From Candidatus Sulfotelmatobacter sp. (GTDB taxonomy: Bacteria > Acidobacteriota > Terriglobia > Terriglobales > Acidobacteriaceae), in contig JASHQM010000191.1 of assembly GCA_030039165.1 (NCBI GenBank), positions 1 through 58,544 on the forward strand: a DNA stretch of 58,544 nucleotides, read 5' to 3'. Within the stretch, counting starts at the first letter, position 1. Each line of letters starts with the position of its first letter. Positions 1-8,333 of this stretch are shown one piece after another. The notes beneath the pieces were generated by a model. That model worked only from the letters and a program-made list of their open reading frames with translations, did no database searches and had not been told where the DNA came from. The position numbers were made by a program, and so were the translations under genes.

Positions 1-245
1 GCGATCGGCGATTGGCGCACTCCTTCGCGCGGATGCAGTTCGGGAGTCGATTCAATTTGCGCCCGGAGATCGGGAGATGCCCCCAGAAGAAACCACGAGC
101 CGCCATCTTGCGATATCGCAACCTGCGTATGCGTGCGCGCCTTGCCGCGAAAGATGCCCGCCCGCACCGCCCGGCAATTGGCGCAGGCGCAATTCCACTG
201 CGGAAACCCACCTCCTGCCGCGGAGCCAAGAATTTTTATTTGCAT
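1..245 (-). CDS. pqqB: PqqB, pyrroloquinoline quinone biosynthesis protein B (5' part, runs off left edge)
   Basis: The first 81 codons are visible; the gene continues beyond base 1. The translation opens with MQIKILGSAAGGGFPQWNC and then CANC, the characteristic start of PqqB, a metallo-beta-lactamase-fold protein of PQQ cofactor synthesis. The ATG at 245 is the natural start because the conserved motif begins there at once. It lies 114 bp downstream of thrS on the same strand; no pqqA-like short ORF is visible in that gap. The family assignment is firm from the N-terminal motif; the rest of the operon cannot be seen. Confidence 0.85.
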   Translation of the reverse strand, partial: MQIKILGSAAGGGFPQWNCACANCRAVRAGIFRGKARTHTQVAISQDGGSWFLLGASPDLRAQIESTPELHPREGVRQSPI

Positions 246-359
246 CTCGTGGAGTCAAATCAGGGCAGCTATTGCGTCGCAAACAGCCAGCAACAATTGT
301 CGCGAACTAAACAAGGTTGAGTGCCGCCACGATAGCGCCCGCACACTTCGACCGGAAAA

Positions 360-2306
360 TCACAATGCCGGGCTTTTTTCGGCAATCAACTTCTTGATCT
401 GTTGCACAAACTCAGCGGCGGCCATGTCTTCGGTCTTATCTTTTCCCCGGGTGCGAACGTTCACTCTGACGGCTTCGGCCTCCTTGTCGCCCACTACTAG
501 CAGAAATGGCACTTTCTGAAGAGCGTGCTCGCGAATCTTGGCGTTCATTTTTTCATTGCGCGCGTCGACCTCCACGCGCACGCCGATTGCCTTGAGCTGA
601 CCGGCAACTTTATTCGCGTACTCCGCATGGCGCTCGCTGATCGGAATCATTACCGCCTGCACCGGCGACAGCCACACCGGGAATGCGCCCGCGTAGTGCT
701 CGATGAGCACGCCAAAAAAACGCTCGATCGAGCCGTAGAGCGCCCGATGCACCATGACCGGCTGCTTGCGGGAACCATCTTCGGCTACATATTCCAACCC
801 GAAACGCTGCGGCAGGTTGAAGTCGAACTGCACCGTGGAGAGCTGCCATAGACGGCCGATAGCGTCGACCAGCTTAATGTCGATCTTTGGCCCGTAAAAC
901 GCCGCCTCGCCGGGGATGGTTTTATATTCGATTCCGCGGCGCTTCAGAACTTTCTCCAGCGACTCCGTGGCATGCACCCACTGTCCTTCGCTGCCGACGA
1001 AGTTCTTGCGATCGTCCGGGTTCCAGGTGGAAAGCTCGGTCTGGAATTTTTCGAAGCCGAAATCCTTGAGAACATCCAAAGCGAAATCGAGGCAACTGGC
1101 AATCTCATCTTCAATCTGGGTCGGCGTGCAGAAGATGTGGGCATCATCCTGGGTAAAACCGCGGACGCGCATCAGGCCATGCATCACACCCGAGCGTTCA
1201 TAGCGGTAAACCGTGCCCATCTCGCCCAGCCGCACGGGCAGATCGCGATATGACTTCAGAGAATCTTTATAGATCAGAATGTGACCGGGGCAGTTCATGG
1301 GCTTGAGGCGGTATTCGGCATCGTCTAGTTCCATCGCATCGAACATGTTCTGGGAGTAATAGCCCTCGTGGCCCGAGGTCTGCCATAGCTGGCGGCGCAT
1401 CACGTGTGGAGTGTAGACGAGCGAGTAGCCGCGCTTGAGGTATTGCTCGCGCATCCAGTCTTCCATCTCCTTGCGAATGATGCCGCCCTTGGGATGCCAG
1501 AAAATCAGCCCCGGGCCAGCCAGTTCCTGAATCGAAAACAGATCGAGCTGCTGGCCAATCACACGATGGTCGCGCTTTTTTGCTTCTTCGATCTGATGGA
1601 GATACGCGTCAAGATCCTTCTTCGAGAAGAACGCAGTTCCATAAATGCGTTGAAGCTGCGGATTTTTCTCGTCGCCCAGCCAGTAGGCGCCGGCGATGTT
1701 GAACAACTTGAACGCCTTAATTTTTCCCGTCGAAGGAATATGCGGTCCGCGACAGAAGTCGGTAAACTTGCCAGTACGATAAATGGAGATTTTTTCATCG
1801 GGCTTGGTGAACTGTTCAATGAAATGGCACTTCATGAAATCGCCTTCTTTTTTGAACCCGGCCAGCCCCTGATCGCGCGGCAGAAATTCGCGCGCGTAGG
1901 GAATATTCTGCTGCACGAGATCCTGCATCTTCTTCTCGATTTTTTCCAAATCTTCCGGCGTGAACGGGGTGGGCCGGTAAAAGTCGTAAAAAAATCCACT
2001 TTCGGTGGCAGGGCCATGACCCAGTTTGGTCTCGGGAAAAAGCTCAAGCACCGCCGCCGCCAGCAAATGGGCGGAAGAATGCCGATACACTTCAAGCGCC
2101 TCGGGATCTTTTTCGGTGATCAGACGAAGGTCGGTATCTTTTTCGAGCGGCTTGGTCAGATCGATCAGGTCGCCATTAGTTTTGGCCACCAGCGCGGCAT
2201 CGGCGAGTCGAGGGCTGATTGACCTCGCCACGTCGAGCGCGGTCGTGCCCTTGGGAACGTCCTTTACGCTTCCATCAGGAAGCTTGATATGGATATTATC
2301 GGCCAT
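360..2306 (-). CDS. thrS: Threonyl-tRNA synthetase
   Basis: Class II aminoacyl-tRNA synthetase that charges tRNA-Thr in the cytoplasm. At 648 aa it has full family length. Domains in order: TGS (about 1-62), the editing domain with HSSAH near residue 77 and CRGPH near 185, the class II catalytic core with the zinc Cys in MNCPGH, motif 2 (YRYERSG), and a C-terminal anticodon-binding domain (from about residue 545). The editing-site His and Cys residues are all present, so serine mischarging should be cleared. pqqB follows on the same strand. The upstream side abuts a decayed mobile element, so the promoter must lie in or before 2307-2392. Confidence 0.97.
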   Translation of the reverse strand: MADNIHIKLPDGSVKDVPKGTTALDVARSISPRLADAALVAKTNGDLIDLTKPLEKDTDLRLITEKDPEALEVYRHSSAHLLAAAVLELFPETKLGHGPATESGFFYDFYRPTPFTPEDLEKIEKKMQDLVQQNIPYAREFLPRDQGLAGFKKEGDFMKCHFIEQFTKPDEKISIYRTGKFTDFCRGPHIPSTGKIKAFKLFNIAGAYWLGDEKNPQLQRIYGTAFFSKKDLDAYLHQIEEAKKRDHRVIGQQLDLFSIQELAGPGLIFWHPKGGIIRKEMEDWMREQYLKRGYSLVYTPHVMRRQLWQTSGHEGYYSQNMFDAMELDDAEYRLKPMNCPGHILIYKDSLKSYRDLPVRLGEMGTVYRYERSGVMHGLMRVRGFTQDDAHIFCTPTQIEDEIASCLDFALDVLKDFGFEKFQTELSTWNPDDRKNFVGSEGQWVHATESLEKVLKRRGIEYKTIPGEAAFYGPKIDIKLVDAIGRLWQLSTVQFDFNLPQRFGLEYVAEDGSRKQPVMVHRALYGSIERFFGVLIEHYAGAFPVWLSPVQAVMIPISERHAEYANKVAGQLKAIGVRVEVDARNEKMNAKIREHALQKVPFLLVVGDKEAEAVRVNVRTRGKDKTEDMAAAEFVQQIKKLIAEKSPAL

Positions 2307-2415
2307 GCGGTTGAGCCCACGGGTGAGCGAGTTGAATCTTCAGTTTATTGGAGTGCCTTCGACAGGGTCAACGTTGAGAGAGGATGGGTAGTGTGTCAGT
2401 TTGAAATTTGACCCC

Positions 2416-2678
2416 GTGGAATCGTTGGCGCGGCCTGTGTCCATGCGCCGGTTCACGCGTCTGACGAATGCACTCTCCAAAGAAATTCAGAACCAGCTGC
2501 GATGGTTGCGATTCATGCGGTTCATTACAACTATGCTCGGATTCACAAGAGCCTGAGAATCACGCCGTCAATGCAGGCTGGTTTGAGCGATCATGTTTGG
2601 ACGCTGGAAGAGATTGTGATGATGGCCGACAATTGTCTACCCAGGTCCGGAATTTGCGGGCCCTACAAGAGAAGCTGA
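2416..2678 (+). pseudogene. Transposase C-terminal remnant (IS1-like DDE type), frameshifted
   Basis: Frame 1 from 2416 reads MRRFTRLTNALSKE. After about 2500 the similarity continues two bases out of phase as HAVHYNYARIHKSLRITPSM, up to a TGA at 2676-2678. The two pieces together match the tail of IS1-like transposases seen in many acidobacterial genomes (RRFTRLTNAFSKK...YYNFxRIHxTLRxTPAM). The catalytic N-terminal part is missing and the frame is broken, so it is a non-functional relic. The exact IS family name is from memory and is the less certain part. Confidence 0.65.
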
Positions 2679-2693
2679 TGGGCGGAGGTGCGT

Positions 2694-2969
2694 ATGAGAC
2701 GGAGAACTATTCAGGCAACGGTCGCTTTGTCGCTGCTGGCTTTCGGCTGGGCGGCTGGAAGAACCCAGGTCCCCGCGCCAGAGTTCACGCTGGCGATTGA
2801 TGCTCCCTTAGGGCGCACGACCATTAAGTGTGTGCGCGGATGCGTGTTGCAGGGCGGTCGAGACGAAGGTGTCCCCAGCAACGTACCGATACCGCACTAT
2901 TCATATGGATGTAAGGGCGCTGAGCCTCCGCGTTGCACTGCCATAGTGAATGGCTGGCTGAAGCAGTAA
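2694..2969 (+). CDS. Small predicted exported protein with conserved-looking Cys residues
   Basis: A 91-aa ORF with a clear GGAGG ribosome site at 2684-2688, five bases before the ATG. The N-terminus (RRRTIQ, then a hydrophobic run ALSLLAFGWAAG) is a plausible signal peptide. The mature part carries CVRGCV near residue 50 and two further Cys residues. It sits inside the inverted repeats at 2393-2985, just behind the transposase relic, and its stop codon lies within the right-hand repeat. I do not recognise a named family. It may be a passenger of the element or a native gene interrupted by it. Confidence 0.45.
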   Translation: MRRRTIQATVALSLLAFGWAAGRTQVPAPEFTLAIDAPLGRTTIKCVRGCVLQGGRDEGVPSNVPIPHYSYGCKGAEPPRCTAIVNGWLKQ

Positions 2970-3102
2970 AAATTCAAACTGATACGCTACCAGCGGAGGG
3001 GGCGCCGTTTGACAAGAGAGTTTGCGAAACACTGGCATTCGGCCGCCTGACTTCCATTCAGGAGCATGCTCTGAGTGTGCACCGGCGGAGAATTATGCAG
3101 CG

Positions 3103-3606
3103 CTAAGCGCGCGCCTTCTTACTCACGGTCGTTCTTCCTGCGGATTCCCAGGGCCGCTTGGGGCGTTCCGCTGTGGGTTTATCGCGATCTCTAATGCGAT
3201 CGTAATGATAAGACTCGCTCACCGTGCCCAGCGACTCGTTATACAAACTGGGAAGGCCGAGTGCGACTTTCAGTTCCTCGGAAAAGGACTGGAGCGCTTT
3301 CAAATGTTCGGCTGTGGCCGGGACTTCTGTCTTGGAGGTTTTCAGGAACTGCTGATAGCCCCGGTTCACCAGCTTCGAGATCTCGCTGCCGATCAGGTAT
3401 CCGGGGTATGCAAAAATTTTCACGCCGTCTTCCGGCGTTTTCTGTATGGCAGCGGAAACATTGTATTTGCGCAGAAAAACGCGGCCATTGGTGCCCGGGG
3501 CCTCGGTGATATCGAAACCATTATCCCGCAGCCACGCCAGGGCTTCCTCATAAGTGCGAGCTTCTATTGTCTTTGGCATTTTTCTGTGTTTCCAATCATC
3601 TTCCAT
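3103..3606 (-). CDS. Conserved hypothetical cytoplasmic protein
   Basis: 167 aa from the ATG at 3606, or 158 aa from the ATG at 3579, where the more family-like start MPKTIEARTYEEALAWL begins. No signal peptide, membrane segment or known catalytic motif is visible. The protein is rich in charged residues and ends in a basic tail (KKARA). Its N-terminal 90 residues look like a compact alpha/beta domain. It is transcribed divergently from cysM. I do not recognise a function; codon use and composition support a real gene. Confidence 0.6.
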   Translation of the reverse strand: MEDDWKHRKMPKTIEARTYEEALAWLRDNGFDITEAPGTNGRVFLRKYNVSAAIQKTPEDGVKIFAYPGYLIGSEISKLVNRGYQQFLKTSKTEVPATAEHLKALQSFSEELKVALGLPSLYNESLGTVSESYHYDRIRDRDKPTAERPKRPWESAGRTTVSKKARA

Positions 3607-3769
3607 AATTGCATTTCCGCAAGCTTTAGATGCCGCTTCGCAGAGAGAGTAGATGTATAATTTAGGCGCTGCATCGGCAGTTCCCCCGTCGTCATCTAAG
3701 ACACCATACTACATAGCGCGTTTCCATCGTCCCTGCATAATTACGTTAGTCACGAGAAGATTGTTCGAT

Positions 3770-4792
3770 ATGGATCACTTTCCAGACGCAATGAGTGAAA
3801 CTTCTTCTGGACAACATTTGTCACAGGCCGCGACAGTGCGGCAGAGTTTGCTCGAACGCATCGGCAATACTCCACTGTTGCGCTTTGATCAGCTCACCAC
3901 ACATCTGCCGGGTACCGCACTTTTGGGCAAGGCGGAGTGGTATAACCCTGGAGGCTCGGTGAAAGATCGCGCCGCTGCCAACATCGTCGGCGAGGGGCGG
4001 CGCAGCGGGCAATTCACCACTGGAAAAATTCTGTTGGATTCAACCAGCGGCAACACCGGCATCGCTTATGCAATGCTAAGTGCGGCGGAAGGATTCCCGG
4101 TCACGCTGTGCATGCCGAGCAACGTATCGGTCGAGCGCAAGCGAATTCTGGCGGCTTACGGGGCCAACATTATTTATACCGATCCCGGCGAGGGTTCCGA
4201 TGGGGCCATTCGCATGGCGCGGCAGCTTGCCGCCAGCCATCCCGATTTGTATTTTTACGCCGATCAGTATTCCAACGATGCCAATTGGCTCGCCCACTAT
4301 CACAGCACGGCAAATGAAATCTGGCTGCAAACTGAAGGCCGGGTGACGCACTTCGTTTCCATGCTCGGCACCAGTGGCACGTTCATGGGCACGACGCGGC
4401 GCTTGAAAGAACTGAATCCGGCGATCCGTTGTATTTCGTTACAGCCGGATTCGGCGTTTCACGGCATCGAAGGCGCCAAGCACATGCCCACCGCTATCGT
4501 TCCTAAAATCTACGACTCGACGCTGGCGGACGAAAATATGGAGATTGCAACCGAAGACGCGCATGCCATGGCGAGGCGTGTGGCGCGGGAGTGCGGACTG
4601 TTGCTGGGAGTCTCCGCGGCTGCGTCGATCGTCGGCAGTCTCAAGATTTCGGAACGGACAGCGCTGCGCGAAAACCGTCAGGCCGTGGTTGTGACGATTC
4701 TTTGTGACTCCGGCGAAAAGTATTTGAGCGAGAGATTCTGGACGGAAAAGGAAGTATCGGCTCAGGAGTCGGACGTGAGAATGAAGAAGTGA
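3770..4792 (+). CDS. cysM: PLP-dependent cysteine synthase (CysM/O-acetylserine sulfhydrylase family)
   Basis: Fold-type II PLP enzyme that forms cysteine from an activated serine and a sulfur donor. Seen: the PLP Lys in NPGGSVKDRAA, the substrate loop STSGNTGI, and the phosphate-binding GTSGT loop. The C-terminal ILCDSGEKY is typical of this family. The start at 3770 gives 340 aa; an upstream in-frame ATG adds 39 non-conserved residues, and another ATG at 3791 is possible. It is followed after 51 bp by a Mec-type JAMM peptidase. This pairing suggests, by analogy with the mycobacterial CysM-CysO-Mec system, that the sulfur donor is a thiocarboxylated carrier protein rather than sulfide. Confidence 0.88.
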   Translation: MDHFPDAMSETSSGQHLSQAATVRQSLLERIGNTPLLRFDQLTTHLPGTALLGKAEWYNPGGSVKDRAAANIVGEGRRSGQFTTGKILLDSTSGNTGIAYAMLSAAEGFPVTLCMPSNVSVERKRILAAYGANIIYTDPGEGSDGAIRMARQLAASHPDLYFYADQYSNDANWLAHYHSTANEIWLQTEGRVTHFVSMLGTSGTFMGTTRRLKELNPAIRCISLQPDSAFHGIEGAKHMPTAIVPKIYDSTLADENMEIATEDAHAMARRVARECGLLLGVSAAASIVGSLKISERTALRENRQAVVVTILCDSGEKYLSERFWTEKEVSAQESDVRMKK

Positions 4793-4843
4793 CGAACCGT
4801 GTTTTAATTCTGCACTCTAACTTCTGACATCTGCGTTCCCGTC

Positions 4844-5278
4844 ATGCTGAGAATACCTGCCAAAGGTTATGAAGCGCTTCGCCGCCACGGCGAGGAAACT
4901 TATCCCTTTGAGTGCTGTGGCGTGCTACTCGGTCGATTCGAGGATGACGGACTGCGAGTAGTGGCTTCCACCGCCCGCTGCGACAATACCAGGACGGATT
5001 CCGCTCACAACCGCTACAATATCGATCCCCGTGAATTGGTGCGCATTCAGCGCGAGGGGCGCGAGCGCGGTGAAGACATTGTCGGCTTCTATCACTCGCA
5101 CCCAGATCATCCTGCGCGCTGGTCGGCGACCGATCTCGCCGAGGCCCACTGGCTCGGTTGCTCGTATGTGATCACCAGCGTGGAAAAGGGCAAGGCCGCA
5201 ATCACCAACTCGTTCGAACTTACCGGAACCGATGAGAGCGACAAAGGGTTCGCCAACGAGAAGGTCGAGTTGACCTGA
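4844..5278 (+). CDS. mec: Mec-like M67 (JAMM/MPN+) metallopeptidase
   Basis: 144-aa zinc peptidase. The JAMM signature is intact: the Glu in YPFECCGVLLG, then HSHPDHPA with the downstream Ser and Asp of SATDL. In mycobacteria this family releases cysteine from the C-terminus of the sulfur-carrier protein CysO after CysM has attached it. The location right behind cysM fits that job. No ThiS/MoaD-like carrier gene (short, ending in Gly-Gly) is found next to it, so the carrier must be encoded elsewhere. Start ATG 4844; no alternative start is convincing. Confidence 0.85.
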   Translation: MLRIPAKGYEALRRHGEETYPFECCGVLLGRFEDDGLRVVASTARCDNTRTDSAHNRYNIDPRELVRIQREGRERGEDIVGFYHSHPDHPARWSATDLAEAHWLGCSYVITSVEKGKAAITNSFELTGTDESDKGFANEKVELT

Positions 5279-5562
5279 GCCTGTGCGCGGCTGCGGATCG
5301 TGGCGTCTCGCGGCCTTGGCGCGATTTTCACAGCGACGAATCACGAGTCGCTTCTGGCCTGACATCCCGATGTGTCAGGAATAACCGCGCTTTCGGGAGC
5401 ATCTTTCGGAACCCGCTTCCTATTATCTGCACCAATTCCGGTCACCCTCCTGTGGACGGCCTGCACTCGATTGAAAATACGGTGGTTACACATTGCGGTT
5501 TTCGATTGACGAAAGAAATAGAAGTCGGTAGAAAGATACTCGTTCTTTGGCAGCTTCTAAAG

Positions 5563-5595
5563 TTTTTCCGGTTGGCGTGGCGTCCGGGACTCAAG
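5563..5595 (+). repeat. Degenerate direct repeat, copy 1
   Basis: Begins with TTTTTCCGGTTGGCG, which is identical to the start of copy 2 at 5720. The following 18 bases match at about 12 positions. The copies lie about 157 bp apart in the non-coding stretch before flgF. Confidence 0.55.
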
Positions 5596-5719
5596 TTTTA
5601 TCACCCTCTTCCCAAAAGTTGAGGGAGGGTATAACAAGGGTCGAATAAGCAAAACGCTGGTCGAGGAGAACAAGAAGAAATGTCGAAGGCAGGATAGAGT
5701 TCCGAGGCGTTGGGTAGAT

Positions 5720-5752
5720 TTTTCCGGTTGGCGGTAAGCCCGGAGCCCAAGC
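5720..5752 (+). repeat. Degenerate direct repeat, copy 2
   Basis: Starts with the same 15 bases as copy 1 (TTTTTCCGGTTGGCG) and then diverges. Function unknown; possibly the remains of a local duplication. Confidence 0.55.
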
Positions 5753-6158
5753 GACAGATCGCTTGCAGTCCCCGCAAGGGCGTACTGCATCGCAGGTCGA
5801 GCGAGGGTCGAACGCGAGCTACTGGCCGAGACGAATGGATCCAACACCACCTCGGAACTCTTAATCTTTGGGGCGCGCTTTCTAACCTGGTTCTAGAAAG
5901 CTTTCGCTAGGCAACATTCACCCGGCAAGAAATTCTTTTGGTACCGTTTCTCCCTTTCTGAGATAAGCCAAGCCTTAACTCTCCGAGATCGCTGAGAACG
6001 GCTGCAAAGAACGCCGAAAGGTTCTTTCCCTCACATCTACTGGCTGTTATCGGAAAGCCTCGCGCCGGCTTTGCGTCGAGTCACGGAGGATCGGTTTCGT
6101 TCTTCTTCACGCAGCTCATGGAACGCCGCGTGCTGCAAGCTTCCCGAAAGTTGGCACC

Positions 6159-6893
6159 ATGGATAGCGGCTACTACGCGGTGTGCGCGGGTCTGGCGGCG
6201 CAGACTGAGGCTCTCGATGTTGTGGGTCACAACCTGGCGAACCTGGCTACGACCGGCTACCGTGGCGAACAGACGACCTTTCGATCGCTGATGGCAGGCT
6301 CGGGCGTGGCCGGCGCGAATTACCTGAATGCCGCGGTCAACAATTTTGGAGTTCTCAGCGGCAGCCGCCTGGACTTAAGTTCGGGCAGCCTGACCTCCAC
6401 TGGCAATCCGCTGGATGCGGCCATTGCCGGCAGCGGGTTTTTCAAGGTGCAGTCGGCGCAAGGGGTTTTCTACACGCGCGACGGCAGCTTTCATGTGAGC
6501 GGTACCGGACAATTGCTCACCAGCGAGGGAAATGTGGTGCTGGGGGAACAGGGAGCTATTACCGTTCCCAGCGGAGACGTAACCATCAGTTCCGACGGGA
6601 CGATTTCTGTGAACGGGAACCTGGTCGACAAGCTCCAGGTGGCGGAATTCGCTCCGGGAACAGATCTGACGGCGCTGGGCAACGCCACTTACACAGCACC
6701 GCCAGGTACGGCGCAGCCGGCCGCAGACTCGCAGGTGCGCCAGGGGATGATCGAGGGCTCGAATGTGAGCGCGACCCAGGGAGTTATTCAGTTGATCGTA
6801 GCGCAGCGCAATGCGGAGATGCTGGGCCGAGCGATGGGTGCAATTGACGGGCAACTCAATCAGATTGCCGTTCAGGACTTGCCCAAGGTTTAA
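6159..6893 (+). CDS. flgF: Flagellar basal-body rod protein FlgF
   Basis: 244-aa rod protein of the flg_bbr family. The N-terminal rod motif (ALDVVGHNLANLATTGY, about residues 18-34) and the C-terminal coiled segment (GVIQLIVAQRNAEM) are both intact, as needed for packing in the rod. It is shorter and less conserved than the following FlgG, which points to FlgF (proximal rod). The flgF-flgG-flgA order agrees. The start at 6159 places the conserved YYAVCAGL immediately. flgB, flgC and fliE are not present upstream. Confidence 0.88.
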   Translation: MDSGYYAVCAGLAAQTEALDVVGHNLANLATTGYRGEQTTFRSLMAGSGVAGANYLNAAVNNFGVLSGSRLDLSSGSLTSTGNPLDAAIAGSGFFKVQSAQGVFYTRDGSFHVSGTGQLLTSEGNVVLGEQGAITVPSGDVTISSDGTISVNGNLVDKLQVAEFAPGTDLTALGNATYTAPPGTAQPAADSQVRQGMIEGSNVSATQGVIQLIVAQRNAEMLGRAMGAIDGQLNQIAVQDLPKV

Positions 6894-6910
6894 AGGGGAG
6901 AGATCTACGT

Positions 6911-7702
6911 ATGATGCGAGCACTCTACACCGCCGCCAGCGGCATGACGGCGCAGGAACTAAATCTCGACAACATTGCCAACAATTTGTCGAACTCGAGC
7001 ACGGCCGGGTTTCGCAGCAGAAGATTGCAGTTCGAGGACCTGATCTATCAGAACCTGATCATGCCGGGCGCGGCACAGACGCTGCAAACCACGGTGGTCG
7101 CGGGTTTGCAGGTCGGGTTAGGCACGCGTTCGGCGGCCTCGGAAGTGATTCAGACGCAGGGCGATTTCAGCGAAACCGGCAATCCCCTGGACTTGACGAT
7201 CCAAGGGCAGGGGTTTTTTCAGGTGCTATTGCCGAATGGGCAGACGGCTTATACGCGGGCCGGAAGTTTCCACACCGATCAGAACGGCAACCTGGTGGAT
7301 CAGGACGGCGATCCGGTGCAGCCGGCGATCACGATTCCTTCGGGAGCAACTTCGATTACGGTCGGGTCCGATGGGACGATCAGTGTAACGACCGCCGGGC
7401 AGACCCAGGCACAGCAAGTCGGCACGCTGCAACTGGCCCTGTTTAATAACCCCGGAGGGTTGAACAGCACGGGCAGCAATTTATTTTTGCAGACGACGGC
7501 ATCGGGCGACCCGATCGTAGGCGCGCCGGGCGGCAGCGAAGGCCTGGGAACAATCATTCAGGGCATGCTGGAGCAGTCGAATGTGAGTGTGGTCACGGAA
7601 TTCGTGAACATGATCGTGGCGCAGCGCTCCTACGAAGCGAATTCGCGAGTGGTGAACGCCGCGGATCAGATGTTGCAAACCATCAACAATCTCGGCCGGT
7701 AA
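6911..7702 (+). CDS. flgG: Flagellar distal rod protein FlgG
   Basis: 263 aa, the usual FlgG length. It starts MMRALYTAASGMTAQELNLD, followed by the rod motif NIANNLSNSSTAGF, the central GNPLDLTIQGQGFFQV block, and ends with the C-terminal SNVSVVTEFVNMIVAQRSYE and a coiled tail. It forms the distal rod that crosses the periplasm. A GGGGAGAG ribosome site lies just upstream, 17 bp after flgF, so the two are surely co-transcribed. Confidence 0.95.
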   Translation: MMRALYTAASGMTAQELNLDNIANNLSNSSTAGFRSRRLQFEDLIYQNLIMPGAAQTLQTTVVAGLQVGLGTRSAASEVIQTQGDFSETGNPLDLTIQGQGFFQVLLPNGQTAYTRAGSFHTDQNGNLVDQDGDPVQPAITIPSGATSITVGSDGTISVTTAGQTQAQQVGTLQLALFNNPGGLNSTGSNLFLQTTASGDPIVGAPGGSEGLGTIIQGMLEQSNVSVVTEFVNMIVAQRSYEANSRVVNAADQMLQTINNLGR

Positions 7703-7749
7703 ATGAGTCGTTGCACGATAGGTGAATCCGAAGTATAGGACTCCGTTTG

Positions 7750-8316
7750 ATGAAGCGGCTGACTATCTTTCTTCTGACTTTTTTCTGTGCGGCGCCAACA
7801 GCCGCCTACGGTGGAGAAAAAGGCGAAGTGAAATCCTGTGGCGCGATCGCCGGTTTTATCGCCGGAGAGGACGAGCCGCACGGCGGACCGAGCCAGCCTT
7901 ATCGGCTGCAGGATTTGAATTGCGCGGCGGCCTCCGGCGTTCCAGAACGGGCCGCGCTCGCGCTCACCCGCAGCAACTGGAATCCGGCGCTTAAGCGATG
8001 GGAATTCGTACTGCGTTGCGTCGAGTCTTCGGATTGCGTTCCATTTCTGGTTTGGACCGACGGGGAGGCGAAAAAAAGCATTGCCGATTTGCAATCCCAG
8101 CCAGCACAGGAGTCGGTAACAATTAGGATTGTGCTGGTTCGAGCAGGGCAAAGCGCAATGCTCACCTGGGATCAAGGGGGGATTCGAGTGGTGCTTCCAG
8201 TCACCTGCCTGGACGCGGGATCGCTGGGACAGACCGTACGCGTACGTCTTATGAGCGGACGGAAAATCATGCGGGCCGAGGTGGTGGGGGCGGCGGCAGT
8301 GCGCTTGAATTTGTAG
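7750..8316 (+). CDS. flgA: Flagellar P-ring chaperone FlgA
   Basis: 188 aa with a cleavable signal peptide (MKRLTIFLLTFFCAAPTAAYG). The C-terminal SAF-like domain carries VRAGQSAMLTWDQGGIRVVL and the FlgA-type ending in which secondary-modified residues bind DNA-like grooves in paralogues. FlgA helps the P-ring protein FlgI assemble in the periplasm. Position after flgG supports the call. The middle region is Cys-containing and poorly conserved. flgI itself is absent nearby, apparently lost in the rearrangement that truncated the next gene. Confidence 0.75.
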   Translation: MKRLTIFLLTFFCAAPTAAYGGEKGEVKSCGAIAGFIAGEDEPHGGPSQPYRLQDLNCAAASGVPERAALALTRSNWNPALKRWEFVLRCVESSDCVPFLVWTDGEAKKSIADLQSQPAQESVTIRIVLVRAGQSAMLTWDQGGIRVVLPVTCLDAGSLGQTVRVRLMSGRKIMRAEVVGAAAVRLNL

Positions 8317-8333
8317 AAATCTCTGAGAGCATT

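Larger units (their letters stand above)
2393..2985. mobile_element. Decayed insertion element bounded by 20-bp imperfect inverted repeats
   Basis: The 20 bases at 2393-2412 and the reverse complement of 2966-2985 match at 17 of 20 positions (core TCAGTTTGAA). Between them lie the frameshifted tail of a transposase and a short exported-protein ORF. This is the arrangement expected of a deleted insertion sequence or a mini-element. The inverted repeat is seen directly. Calling it the true element ends is inference, and no target-site duplication was confirmed. Confidence 0.5.
5279..6158. other. 880-bp gene-free stretch upstream of flgF
   Basis: No ORF here has coding character; the open frames are short and composition-driven. 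Visible structure: a 7-bp hairpin CCTGACA/TGTCAGG at 5358-5379 shortly after mec, and a degenerate direct repeat of about 33 bp (see the repeat entries). No flagellar-type promoter could be supported. The length is unusual for this otherwise dense contig and may mark a deletion scar or a regulatory RNA. Confidence 0.5.

Noticed and set aside
1404..2222. 272-aa plus-strand frame inside thrS
   Set aside because: It is antisense to a complete, highly conserved gene and has no domain or ribosome site.
5559..5585. Sigma-28-like promoter (TAAAGTTT) before the flagellar genes
   Set aside because: The -35-like octamer is perfect, but the expected GCCGATAA at the right spacing is absent; it is also 600 bp from flgF.
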